The position numbers were made by a program, and so were the translations under genes. Under the pieces are notes generated by a model. The model worked only from the letters and a program-made list of their open reading frames with translations, made no database searches and was not told the origin of the DNA. Positions 37,829-46,740 of a DNA stretch of 64,000 nucleotides are shown here, one piece after another (position 1 is the stretch's first letter; every line of letters begins with the position of its first letter). Origin of the DNA: Planctomycetota bacterium (lineage in GTDB: Bacteria; Planctomycetota; UBA1135; UBA2386). Location: positions 1 to 64,000 of the forward strand of contig JADLFX010000090.1 of assembly GCA_020849665.1 (NCBI GenBank). Direction: 5' to 3'.

Positions 37829-38404
37829 TCAATACCCCAGGGTCAGCTCCACAGCGTTCGATGTCACCCAGCCCGACATGTAGATGGGGCACGAGGGGCC
37901 GGACGTCGAGTAGGAGATCCACCACTGGGCGTAGAGCTTCACCCCGGCGAGAGCAGGATCGCTCGGAATGCCCATGAGGATCGACGCTCCTGGTGAAGCG
38001 TTATTCAAAGACCACAGGCTCAGCACGAGCTCGTTGCTCACGAGCACGAAGCAGGTATGGCCCCTCGTCAATCCAAAGGGGACCAGGAACGGGAGCTGGA
38101 TCCCTCCCGAGGCGGAACGCGACACACCCAGGACGAGATGGGCGCTCCCCTGGAACATACAGTAGTTTCGGATATCCACGCCGTGCATGTCCATGGCGGC
38201 TACTGCGATGTCGGTGCCCAGCCTCGGCGCCGCGCCTACCCAGATCCTCGGAGACCCGAACGGAGGAGCTTCTCCGCAAGTGACGCCGAAGTACTGCAGA
38301 GTTGCTGTCTGTCCGAGGGCCGGGAGCGTGAAGACCACCAGGATTCCGAGGATCCGAGACACGTCAAGCAGCTGCGCTACGCGGTGTCGCGTTGTCGTGT
38401 TCAT
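37829..38404 (-). CDS. Small secreted protein made of the shared C-terminal module
   Basis: The 191-residue protein has a hydrophobic signal near its start (ILGILVVFTLPALGQ) and then almost nothing but the module that ends the larger secreted proteins: PRLGTDIAVAAMDMHG, AHLVLGVSRSASGGI, GHTCFVLVSNELVLSL, GIPSDPALAGVKLYAQ and the end SNAVELTLGY. It starts one base after the stop of the subtilase gene on the same strand, so it is probably co-transcribed. GC content here is visibly lower than in flanking housekeeping genes. Function unknown. Confidence 0.65.
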   Translation of the reverse strand: MNTTTRHRVAQLLDVSRILGILVVFTLPALGQTATLQYFGVTCGEAPPFGSPRIWVGAAPRLGTDIAVAAMDMHGVDIRNYCMFQGSAHLVLGVSRSASGGIQLPFLVPFGLTRGHTCFVLVSNELVLSLWSLNNASPGASILMGIPSDPALAGVKLYAQWWISYSTSGPSCPIYMSGWVTSNAVELTLGY

Positions 38405-38405
38405 G

Positions 38406-41400
38406 TCATTGCACCTTACCGCCGATGCGGAGTCTGAGTCCGTTGGAAAGCTGTGACGGTAGCTGCTGTGTGGCTGGATCCCGATCGAGCCCCTGCAGGA
38501 AGATATCACGGAACAGCATGTCCGGACTCGTCGGGATCAGCAGACCGTAATCCCCACGCTGCATCGCCGCGGACCACGGCACCGGCACCTGCAGCTCGAG
38601 GTTCGTGAACAGCTTGTAGCATGGCAGGCCCGGGAACGGGATCGAGGGGTTGCTTGAGCCGATGGCCAGCTCCAGAGTGCGGTCGGATCCACCGAAGCCG
38701 TGCAGAACGAACCAAAGCCAGTCTCCAACATATGGCTCGCCGATCGCATCCAGTCGCGGGGTCGACGACACCCCTCCAAGGCCTAGGCCAAGCAACGGCA
38801 CCTTCCCGTCCTGTGCAGGGAACCCTCCGTGCCGGCTGGCGTAACCCGCGTTGGGACCATCACTGAGCCCGTCCACTGTGATGGGTCTGCCGATGAAGGC
38901 AGGTGGCCAGGATGCGTCCCACCACAAGGCCAGATTCCCTCCATTCGGGTCTCCCGGGTTGTACGGAAAGCTCTGGTTGAGAGGAATCCGGAACGTCCAC
39001 CCCGCACGATCGAGCGGCGACACTCCCGGGAAGGAAGTCGTCGGTGCGTTTGCAGCAGCCGGGACGAACGGCGCGAGGTTCACGTTCTGGGCCACCACGA
39101 CCCCCTGGGGATACACGGCTGCGAACGACGAGGCAGCGGGATCCACGGGACTCTGCAAGGTGTTTCCCGGAGGCACGTTGTTCATCATGTGCGACAACCC
39201 CAGGAGGTTGATGGTGATCGGCCCGGCCGTGTTGCTGATGTTCGGTGCCGTCCAGGGGCGGTGCACACGGAACGAGATCCCCGTGATCGAGGCTGCGGCT
39301 CCGATGCTCTGCTGGCTGTACACTGCGTGCACGAGACTCTTGGGCACTTGTGTGGTGGGTCCTGGGAAGTCGAATCCCTGTGGGGGTTGAGCGGCGGAGT
39401 TCCGCTTGAAGGCACTGCTCCCCCAGGCATCCGAGTACGTCACCGGCACCACCCGCTGGACCGCCGCATCCGGGTGCACTGCCGGCGCACAGGGCGGCAC
39501 GGGCACAGGCTGTGGGATCACCTCGACCATTCCGCCGACCCCACGGATCGAGGTCGACGGCTCCGGGTGAAGCCGCGCGGCGAGGTGCACGGGTGCGTTC
39601 TGCCCGAAGAGATCCCTGCCGATCACCCGGATCTTCACCGCGGTGGTCCCCTGCGGGGTCCGGAACACGAGCCGCTCGTAGCTGTTCGCGAGGCTGGCGG
39701 ACTGCGCCAGACGCTGGATGCCGTCGGTGGTCCAGACCTCGAGGTCGATGTTCTGGAGCGGAGGCGGCGCGTCCACGTCGAAGAACCGGCGATCCCATGC
39801 GCAGGCGACCACGTGCGGCTGAGCGGCAGCGAGGTTGGACCAGGTTACATCGACCACCGGATTGGTGGGAGTGAGGAGCACCGTCTCCTGACTACGTCCG
39901 AGAGGATGACCGAGCCATTGACGATAGAATGGCTCCTGGCTTCCGAAGCGCTCCGCGTACATGGCCAGGTGATCGTCGCGGACGAATCCGACGCCGTAAG
40001 CGTTGCGGTTCTCGTATGTCGATGGGAACTGGTTGCTCGCGTAGACCTCGATGACGTTCGCGAGGATGGCCGCTCGAGTCTCTGCCGCCGCGGGTCCGGG
40101 CGTAACGGCCATGCGCCGGGCGATGTACAGTGCCGCAGCCCCGCTCACCTGGGGGGTGGCAAGGGAAGTGCCGGCGGTCTCGTACCAGCCTTGGGCGACG
40201 ACTCCTGGATCCACCATGCCCGTGACGACACCCGTGTACACGGGGGGGCCTGAGGCCTCTCCTCCGATCGCGCACACGTCCGGTGCGAAGCGTTTCGGGT
40301 TGCCGAAGAGCGGCCCTCGGGCTGAATAGACCGTGGTCGCAAGGTCGCCTGCACTGCGCTTGGGCGCTGCTCCGACCAGCAATCCATTGTGGAAGGCGTG
40401 GGTGAACCGCGTGCTGTCGCCCTGGTTGCCGACCGCGGCCACGAGCAGCACGTTGTGCAGGCTGGCCAGATCGTCCAAGGCCAGGGACACAGGATGGTCG
40501 GGATCGGAGTACCCATCGAAGGAGATGTTGAGCACGTCCAGTCTGCTCCCTGTGTCGACCAACCAGATGTGCACCATCTCCACCGCGGTGAGGTAGGCGG
40601 CATCGTCGATCGCCCAGCGACTGGTTTCGGGGCAGGGCGGGTTCTGGGGATCACCCCGGGTGATCGACCAGCCGACCACCCATGCATCCGGCGCGTGTCC
40701 GTCGGTGTCGAGGATCGTAGCCTGCGGCACCCTGCGTCCCGCGGCGACGCAGGCCATGCCGGTACCGTGGCGCATGTCCAGGTGCTTGCCGGGACCGAAC
40801 GGGTGAACGAGGTTGCAGTCGATGGCAGGCCACTGCACCGGAGCGCCGTTGCATGTCACCCACATCGATCCGGGCACGAGGAACGAGCCCAGCAGGCGAG
40901 TCCCCGTGCCAGCCGCGACCTGGAACGCCGGATGCGGATTGCCCGTCCCGTCGTCCAGATCGAGCCCGCTGTCGAAGAAGCCGATGGTGGCCCCCGAGCC
41001 CTTGTGCGTGGGCATGCCGTTGTGCGTGGCGAGCGTCCACGCCGCCGAGAAGGCGTGGTTTGTCGAGGATCCGCTGTCGTAGAGAGGCGCCGCCGCAGGA
41101 ACCGGTGCGCGGGTCGCTCGCGGCACTTCGCCCGCTGGCCCTCGCAGCTCGCAGGGCCACACTCTCGCCACGCGCGCGAGCTGCGCGACCTGCGGCAGCG
41201 CCCGCTCGGGGATCTCCACGAGGCAGGCGTTCGCGCTCCAGAAGCTCTGGACGAGGCGGCCGCCCAGGTTCTCCGCGGCGAGTCGGATGTCGATCTGGTT
41301 CTCGGCGGCGCTCTGGGCGAGGGTCGCGAGGATCTGCCTGCGGAGCTGGGGATCGCCCTGCGCTCGGGCCAGGGCGAGGATCGAGCGCGGCTCGAAGGTG

Positions 41401-41599
41401 CGGTCGCGGAGGCGAAGCACGTACCGCCTGGTGCCAGGGATCGATCCCGGCAAGGCACCCGCACGGCTGTACGAGCGCGGCCTCAGTTCCTCACCTTGAG
41501 GCAGAGAGGGACAGGACAGGACAGGACAGGACAGGACAGGACAGATGTCGCCGCCAGCACTCCCAGGCACAGTGCGAGGTTCGCCGGGTTCGCTTCCAT
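38406..41599 (-). CDS. Secreted subtilisin-like (S8) protease, signal peptide out of frame as sequenced
   Basis: The protease frame runs 38406-41660 without a good start. It holds an inhibitor-I9-like propeptide region, the S8 triad in order (IGFFDSGLDLDD, DMRHGTGMACVAAG, GTSLATPQVSGAAALY), a P-domain-like beta region and the shared C-terminal end (SQLSNGLRLRIGG). A proper signal peptide (ANLALCLGVLAATSVLSC) begins at ATG 41599, but in a frame offset by two bases. The two frames meet in a (GGACA)7 tract at 41509-41543. With seven units the signal reads into a stop after 38 residues; with six or nine it reads straight into the protease. It is either a phase-variable gene in the OFF state or a repeat-count error. 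Confidence 0.75.
41509..41543 (-). repeat. (GGACA)7 pentanucleotide tract inside the subtilase signal peptide
   Basis: Seven perfect units, 35 bp, read as (TGTCC)7 on the coding strand. Three units encode the pentapeptide VLSCP, so in-frame alleles differ by whole VLSCP units. The tract begins 56 bases after the ATG at 41599. Tracts of this kind change length by slipped-strand mispairing. Confidence 0.95.
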
Positions 41600-42063
41600 G
41601 CGCGTCTCCACCTTCGTGAGGGACACGAGGCAGCCAACCACTCCCCTGCAGCCGCGTCAACCCGGGCCCTCCTGCTGCACTCGCCCAACCGCCATCCCCA
41701 AGGGCGGGATGGTCGATCCGCCCAGTCCATGGAGCACCAGCTCACGTAGCCGTGCGAAGCCAACGACGCCGGGCGTCCCGCCTCGTGGCTCCGCGCCCCG
41801 GCTCCGGAATCCCAGGACCCGGAGCAGCGCGGCACCCCCGGTTCCGCTTCCCAGCCACCCGCCCCCTCGATATCGGCGCGCTTCCTCCTCCCCCAGGCAC
41901 AGCCCTGGCGACCCTTGCCGGCCAGGAGTTGCGACGGCGTCGGGCACGCGCGACACGAATCCTCCGCACCCGGCATCCACGCCGAAGAAAACCGTCGCGG
42001 CGTCCCGGTGTGGACTACAGAATGCCGCGCTCTTCCGGGGGGGCCGCCCCCGAAGGTCACATC
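41600..42063. other. 464-bp divergent intergenic region between the subtilase and thioredoxin
   Basis: No gene is supported. Open frames here are shadows without starts or motifs. The thioredoxin start is taken as the ATG at 42064; an in-frame ATG at 42022 would add 14 unremarkable residues. Confidence 0.4.
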
Positions 42064-42390
42064 ATGGGCAAGGTCCTAGAACTCAACGACAGCACGTTCC
42101 AGAAGGAGCTCCAGGGCTCCACCGTCCCGGTCCTCGTGGACTTCTCGGCGTCGTGGTGCCAGCCGTGCAAGGCGCTGGCACCCACCATCGACGCCGTGGC
42201 CGACGAGTACCAGGGCAAGCTCAAGGTCTTCAAGGTCGACATCGACCACTCCCCCGACACGACGGCGAACTTCGGCATCCAGAGCGTCCCCACCTGCATC
42301 TTCTTCAAGGGCGGCGTCGAGGTGGATCGCTTCATCGGCAACCTGGACCTGCGCTCGGTGAAGGCGCGGGTCACGAAGGTCGTCGGCTGA
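42064..42390 (+). CDS. trxA: Thioredoxin with a WCQPC active site
   Basis: The 108-residue protein is a single thioredoxin domain that reduces cytoplasmic disulfides. The active site is SASWCQPCK with cysteines at 32 and 35; the usual glycine between Cys and Pro is glutamine. The conserved Asp26, the cis-proline loop (IQSVPTCIFFKGG) and the end RVTKVVG are normal. An extra cysteine follows the cis-proline (PTC). The Q substitution could shift redox potential. It is a stand-alone gene with no reductase adjacent. Confidence 0.92.
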   Translation: MGKVLELNDSTFQKELQGSTVPVLVDFSASWCQPCKALAPTIDAVADEYQGKLKVFKVDIDHSPDTTANFGIQSVPTCIFFKGGVEVDRFIGNLDLRSVKARVTKVVG

Positions 42391-42418
42391 GAGGACCGGG
42401 CGGCCGGCCGCGCGGCCG

Positions 42419-42835
42419 TCACTCCGTGGCGCCGCGCCGGCGCGCCTGCGCCCAGAGCAGCAGGAGCGCCACCGGCACCCAGAAGAGCGCCGCGGCCCAG
42501 CGTCGTGGCGCGGGCGCCACCTCGAGGCCGACCAGGAGCAGCACCGGCGGCTGGCCGGCGGAGGCCGCGAGCTCGGCGCGCACGCTGTGCGCCCCCGCCT
42601 GCGAGGGCCGGTATCGCACGGTGCCGGCCGCGTCCGTGACGCCGAGCGCGTGCTCGGTCCCGCCAGGGTCGCGCACGCGCACGGCCAGGGCGGCGAGCGG
42701 CCGCGCCGCGGCGTCGAAGGCGTGCACCACCGCATCGCCGCCCACGGCCACGTGCTGCGGCACCACCTCCAGGTGCTGGGCACACGCCGCTGCGGGCACC
42801 AGGACGGCGGCTATGCTCAGGAGGAAGGCGTGCAT
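42419..42835 (-). CDS. Small membrane-anchored Ig-like envelope protein
   Basis: The 138-residue product has a signal peptide (AFLLSIAAVLVPAAACAQ), then a single beta-sandwich-like domain (VVPQHVAVGGDAVVH, AVRVRDPGG, GVTDAAGTVRYRPSQAG) and a C-terminal membrane helix (RRWAAALFWVPVALLLLWAQ) with a basic tail. The fold resembles carboxypeptidase-regulatory or Ig-like modules. Its ATG at 42835 overlaps the lipB ATG at 42834 on the other strand, within CATG. An in-frame ATG at 42853 would overlap lipB more. The function is unknown. Confidence 0.55.
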   Translation of the reverse strand: MHAFLLSIAAVLVPAAACAQHLEVVPQHVAVGGDAVVHAFDAAARPLAALAVRVRDPGGTEHALGVTDAAGTVRYRPSQAGAHSVRAELAASAGQPPVLLLVGLEVAPAPRRWAAALFWVPVALLLLWAQARRRGATE

Positions 42836-43460
42836 GGCGAAGGCCCCAGACATCGTCGAGCTCGGTCGCGTCCCCTATCCGGACGCGCACGCCCGCATGC
42901 TCGGGATCGCCGAGCAGATCCGCAAGGGAACCGCCCAGGGAACCGTGCTGCTCCTCGAGCACGATCCGGCGGTGTTCACCGCGGGACGCGCGACGCCTGC
43001 CGCGGAGCTCGGACCGGGAATCGTGCCGGTCGAGCGCGGCGGCAAGGTCACCTGGCACGGTCCCGGGCAGCTCGTGGTGTACCCGGTCGTGCCGTTGCCG
43101 CGCCGCGACGTACGCGCGTGGCTGCGGGCGCTGGAGGAGTTCGGCATGGCCGTGTGTGGCGCGTTCGGCCTGCCGGCCGAACCGTCGGTGGACGGCACCG
43201 GCGTCTTCGTCCGCGGCCGCAAGCTCGCCAGCATCGGCGTGGCGATCCGTCACTGGATCAACCTGCACGGCATCGCGATCAACGTGGCGGTCGACCTGCA
43301 GGGCTTCCACGCGATCCGGCCCTGCGGCCTCGACCCGCAGCGGATGTCCGACCTGAGCCGCGAGGCGGGGCGGAGCGTGTCCATGGCCGAGGCGATCGCC
43401 GCGGCCCGCGCCGCGCTGCCCGCGCTGCTCTCCCCCGTACCCGGCGGAGTGCGCGCGTGA
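42834..43460 (+). CDS. lipB: Lipoyl(octanoyl) transferase
   Basis: LipB moves octanoyl from acyl carrier protein to lipoyl domains. The 208-residue product has the family's KVTWHGPGQLVVYP near 72, the catalytic lysine in GRKLASIGVAIRHW near 125 and the catalytic cysteine in IRPCGLDPQRMSDL near 163. The start ATG at 42834 is divergent from and overlapping with the next gene upstream. Its stop overlaps the xseA GTG (GTGA). lipA is not adjacent. Confidence 0.94.
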   Translation: MAKAPDIVELGRVPYPDAHARMLGIAEQIRKGTAQGTVLLLEHDPAVFTAGRATPAAELGPGIVPVERGGKVTWHGPGQLVVYPVVPLPRRDVRAWLRALEEFGMAVCGAFGLPAEPSVDGTGVFVRGRKLASIGVAIRHWINLHGIAINVAVDLQGFHAIRPCGLDPQRMSDLSREAGRSVSMAEAIAAARAALPALLSPVPGGVRA

Positions 43461-45085
43461 GCGGCTCGATCGAGCTGGAACCGGACGGCCGCACGCTGCG
43501 CATCCGGTTCCCGTACCGCGCCGACCTGGTCGACGAGGTGAAGCGCTTTCCCGGGCGCCGCTGGAATCCGGGCGAGAAGTACTGGCAGGTGCCCTCGGGC
43601 CAGGTCGAGGCGGTGGTGCAGACCTTCCTGCGGCACGGCTTCCAGCTCGCCCCCGAGGTGAGCGGGCTCATGGCCGGCACCCTCCCGGCGCCGGCGAAGC
43701 CGGTGGCGCCCGCCGTCCAGGCCGGAGGCAATGCCAACGGCGACGGCGGCGCCGCCGCGGCCGCGGTGGACGCCCTCACGGTCAGCGCCCTCAACGCGCG
43801 GGTCGCCGCCGCCGTGCAGCAGGCGTTCCCCGCCTCGGTGTGGGTGATCGGCGAGGTCTACGACTTCGACAAGAACAAGGGCCGCGCCAACCTGTTCTTC
43901 AAGCTGATCGAGAAGGGCAACGGCGAAGGCGTGATCGCGGCCCAGGTCTCCGTCGTGCTCTGGCAGGGCATGGCGCGCCACCTCCTGGCGCGCCTGCAGG
44001 AAGGCGCCGAGCCGCTCACCCTGCGCGATGGCCTGGAGATCCGCGTGAAGGGCAGGGTCGAGCTCGCGGCCTCGCGCGGCGAGTACCGCATGGTGATCGA
44101 GGACATCGATCCCGCGTTCACCCTGGGCAAGCTGGCGCTGCAGCGCGAGCGGATCCTGGCGGAACTGCGCGCGCGCGGCCTGCAGGAGCGCAACCGCCTC
44201 CTGCCCCTGCCGGTGCCGCCGCTGCGCGTGGCGGTCCTCACCAGTCCGGACTCGGACGGCTGGAACGACTTCCTCAAGGAACTCGAAGCCTCGGGGATCG
44301 GCTTCCAGGTCACGCTCTACCCGATCAAGGTGCAGGGCGAGACGCTGCGCCCCACCATGCTGGCCGGCCTGCGCTGGTTCGCGACCCATGCCGCGGAGCA
44401 CGACGTCCTGTGCGTGGTGCGCGGCGGCGGCTCGCGCAGCGATCTGGCGTGGTTCGACGACCTCGACCTCGCCCTCGCCGTGGCCCAGCACCCGCTCAAG
44501 GTCGTGTGCGGCATCGGCCACCAGCGCGACCAGTCGGTCCTCGACCTCATCGCCCATTCGGAGAAGACGCCGACCGCGGTGGGCGCCCACCTCGTGCGCG
44601 CCGTGCGCGACGCCGAGGAGGCCGTGCACGAGGCCGCACGACGGCTGCACGACGCGAGCCTGGCCGTGCTGCGGAACGCCCGCGGCGCGCTCACCCGGCT
44701 GGCGCACGACCTGCGCCTGCACCTGGCCGCGGTCCTGGCCGAGCAACGCGAGCGGCTGCGCGCGGTGCCCTTCCAGCTGGCCCGCGGCCTGGGCCAGTAC
44801 TGCGCGCGGCGGCGCGAGGTGCTGGCGCGGGTCCAGGAGCGCGTGATCGCCGCGGTGCGGCGCCGCCTGGAGCGCGAGGCCGCGGCGCTGGCTCAGCACG
44901 AGATCCGCCAGCAGGCCCTCGACCCGCGCCAGGTCCTCCGGCGCGGCTACGTGATCGTGCGCCGCGCCGGCACGATCGTGACCGACGCCCGCCGCCTCGC
45001 CTCGGGCGAGGCCATCGCCCTCTCGTTCCGCGACGGCCGCGTGCTCGGCCGCGTGGAAGAAGTGCATCCAGAACCGGAGACCTGA
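43457..45085 (+). CDS. xseA: Exodeoxyribonuclease VII large subunit with an added HARP-like N-terminal domain
   Basis: XseA is the nuclease subunit of exonuclease VII, which degrades single-stranded DNA. Residues from about 105 onward are a normal XseA: OB fold (VWVIGEVYDFDKNKGRANLF), nuclease core (VAVLTSPDSDGWNDFLKEL, VVRGGGSRSDLAWFDDLD, VCGIGHQRDQSVLDLIAH, EKTPTAVGAHLV) and C-terminal coiled coil. Before it, residues 1-70 carry an extra domain (IRFPYRADLVDEVKRFPGRRW, then EKYWQVP) that resembles the HARP domain of SMARCAL1. An Ala/Gly linker joins them. Total 542 residues versus about 450 for E. coli. The start overlaps lipB; xseB follows after 2 bp. Confidence 0.92.
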   Translation: MSGSIELEPDGRTLRIRFPYRADLVDEVKRFPGRRWNPGEKYWQVPSGQVEAVVQTFLRHGFQLAPEVSGLMAGTLPAPAKPVAPAVQAGGNANGDGGAAAAAVDALTVSALNARVAAAVQQAFPASVWVIGEVYDFDKNKGRANLFFKLIEKGNGEGVIAAQVSVVLWQGMARHLLARLQEGAEPLTLRDGLEIRVKGRVELAASRGEYRMVIEDIDPAFTLGKLALQRERILAELRARGLQERNRLLPLPVPPLRVAVLTSPDSDGWNDFLKELEASGIGFQVTLYPIKVQGETLRPTMLAGLRWFATHAAEHDVLCVVRGGGSRSDLAWFDDLDLALAVAQHPLKVVCGIGHQRDQSVLDLIAHSEKTPTAVGAHLVRAVRDAEEAVHEAARRLHDASLAVLRNARGALTRLAHDLRLHLAAVLAEQRERLRAVPFQLARGLGQYCARRREVLARVQERVIAAVRRRLEREAAALAQHEIRQQALDPRQVLRRGYVIVRRAGTIVTDARRLASGEAIALSFRDGRVLGRVEEVHPEPET

Positions 45086-45087
45086 CC

Positions 45088-45348
45088 ATGGCCGGAAAGA
45101 AGAACGACCCCTCCTATGCCCAGGCCGCGGATGAAGTGCGGGCCATCCTCGACGAGATCGACACCGGCACGGCCGACATCGACCAGCTCTCCGAGAAGGT
45201 CGAGCGCGCCGCCGTGCTGCTCAAGATCTGCCGCGAGAAGCTCACCAGCACCGAGCTGAAGGTGAAGAAGGTGATCGACGAGCTGGCCGCCGAGGAGAAG
45301 GCCGTGGCCGAGGGCGGCGAGGCCGGCGCCAAGGCAGAGGGATCCTGA
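45088..45348 (+). CDS. xseB: Exodeoxyribonuclease VII small subunit
   Basis: XseB binds the XseA coiled coil in exonuclease VII. The 86-residue product is a two-helix acidic protein with the usual core (ILDEIDTGTADIDQLSEKV near 20-38, AAVLLKICREKLTSTELKV near 42-60) and a disordered Ala/Glu tail. It sits 2 bp after xseA, which makes the assignment secure despite its small size. Confidence 0.9.
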   Translation: MAGKKNDPSYAQAADEVRAILDEIDTGTADIDQLSEKVERAAVLLKICREKLTSTELKVKKVIDELAAEEKAVAEGGEAGAKAEGS

Positions 45349-45350
45349 CC

Positions 45351-45989
45351 GTGGATCTCGCCCAGGTCCTGCTGCTCTTCATCCCGCTGCTGATCAGCCT
45401 CACCGTGCACGAGGCCGGCCACGCCCTGGTCGCGTACTGGGGCGGCGACCGCACCGCCTACCTGGGGGGGCAGGTCTCCTTGAATCCCGTCCCGCACGTC
45501 AAGCGCGAGCCCTTCGGCATGGTGATCCTGCCGCTCATCGCGATCTTCATGAGCCAGGGCCAGTGGACCATCGGCTTCGCCAGCACCCCCATCGACCCGC
45601 TCTGGGCCCAGGCGCATCCGCGGCGCGCCGCGCTGATGGCGCTCGCCGGGCCGGTCGCGAACCTGCTCCTGGCGGCGCTCGCGTTCGCGCTGCTGAAGGT
45701 GCTCATGGCGAGCGGCATGGACCTCTACGGACCCGGCACGGGCGCGGTCGAGAAGATCGCCCTGATGTTCCTGACGCTGAACGTGCTGCTGATGGTCTTC
45801 AACCTGATCCCGATCCCGCCGTTGGACGGCGCGAGCGTCCTGGAGGGCCTCCTCCCCCGGCAGATCGGTCCGCTCCTCAATCTGGTCCGCGCCACGCCGA
45901 TGTTCGGGATCATCGGGATCGTCGCCGCGTGGAAGCTGATGGACGTCCTGTACCCGCCGGCCCTCGACTTCGTCCTGGGGATGCTCTAG
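45351..45989 (+). CDS. Site-2-protease family (M50) membrane metalloprotease
   Basis: The 212-residue protein is a short M50 peptidase of the type often annotated as YwhC/SpoIVFB-like. The zinc motif HEAGH is at residues 20-24 in the first membrane helix. The partner motif with aspartate, NLIPIPPLDGASV, lies in a later helix near 152. There are about five membrane segments and no PDZ domain. It probably cleaves membrane-embedded substrates. GTG at 45351, 2 bp after xseB, places it in the lipB-xseA-xseB operon, though no functional link is known. Confidence 0.9.
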   Translation: MDLAQVLLLFIPLLISLTVHEAGHALVAYWGGDRTAYLGGQVSLNPVPHVKREPFGMVILPLIAIFMSQGQWTIGFASTPIDPLWAQAHPRRAALMALAGPVANLLLAALAFALLKVLMASGMDLYGPGTGAVEKIALMFLTLNVLLMVFNLIPIPPLDGASVLEGLLPRQIGPLLNLVRATPMFGIIGIVAAWKLMDVLYPPALDFVLGML

Positions 45990-46017
45990 AGGCGCTGCCT
46001 GGCCCGGACCGCCTCGC

Positions 46018-46740
46018 TCACCCGCGCAGCTCGGCCAGTTCCGCCAGCGACCGCACCGTCAGGTCCGGCTGCACGCCCGCGGGCGGCGGCGGCGTGGCAC
46101 CCCCCGGGCGGCCTGCACGACGGTCCACCCAGACGGTGCGCATCCCCAGCGCCTTGGCCGGCACGTGGTCGTGGAAGAGGCTCTGCGCCACGTGCACCGC
46201 CTGCTCGCGCGCGACGCCCTTGGCCCGCAGGCGCTCCAGGGCCGCGGCCAGGAGCCGCGGATCCGGCTTGTACGCGCCGACGTCCTCGGCGGTCACCAGA
46301 TCGTCGAGCACCACGCGCAGGCGCGGCCGGGTGCCGGCGAACGAGGCGTGGTCGACGTTGGAGACCACGACCAGGAGCGACTTGCGCTGCAGGGCGCGCA
46401 ACGCCGCCGGGGTGTCGGCGAACGCCGGCCACTCGGCCACGGAGGCCGCGAGACGCGCCGAGTGCCGGGCGCTGCGCGGCACGCCGAACCGGTCGGCGAG
46501 CCGATCGCCCACGACGCGCAGCACGTCGCTGTACGGCCTCCCGGGCGCGGCCGCCTGAACCTCGTGCTCGACCTCGCCGAACGCCGCCAGCAACGCCTCG
46601 TCGTCGGCCGCCACGCGGTGCGCGTCGGCCCACGGCCGCAGGATCGCCAGGATGCCGGTCTCCCAGTCGATGAGCGTGCCGTAGCAGTCGAACGTGAATG
46701 CGCGCGCCTCGCGCAGCCAGACCGGGGCCGCCACGGTCAT
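46018..46740 (-). CDS. HAD-family hydrolase (haloacid-dehalogenase type II-like)
   Basis: The 240-residue protein has the four HAD motifs: nucleophile FTFDCYGTLIDWE near 15-27, VVVSNVDHASF near 124, the lysine in EDVGAYKPDPRL near 148 and the acidic LFHDHVPAKALGM near 180. The DCYGTL start and the late TVWVDRR pattern are those of haloacid dehalogenase-type members. The substrate is not predictable. Its ATG overlaps the stop of the upstream ceramidase-like gene (ATGA), so they are translated together. Confidence 0.88.
   Translation of the reverse strand: MTVAAPVWLREARAFTFDCYGTLIDWETGILAILRPWADAHRVAADDEALLAAFGEVEHEVQAAAPGRPYSDVLRVVGDRLADRFGVPRSARHSARLAASVAEWPAFADTPAALRALQRKSLLVVVSNVDHASFAGTRPRLRVVLDDLVTAEDVGAYKPDPRLLAAALERLRAKGVAREQAVHVAQSLFHDHVPAKALGMRTVWVDRRAGRPGGATPPPPAGVQPDLTVRSLAELAELRG

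Noticed and set aside
41491..42060. A 189-codon minus-strand frame through the intergenic region and the GGACA tract.
   Set aside because: Composition is shadow-like (Trp/Arg/Ser-rich), it has no signal peptide, and it reads the repeat in the third frame, which ends soon after the tract.
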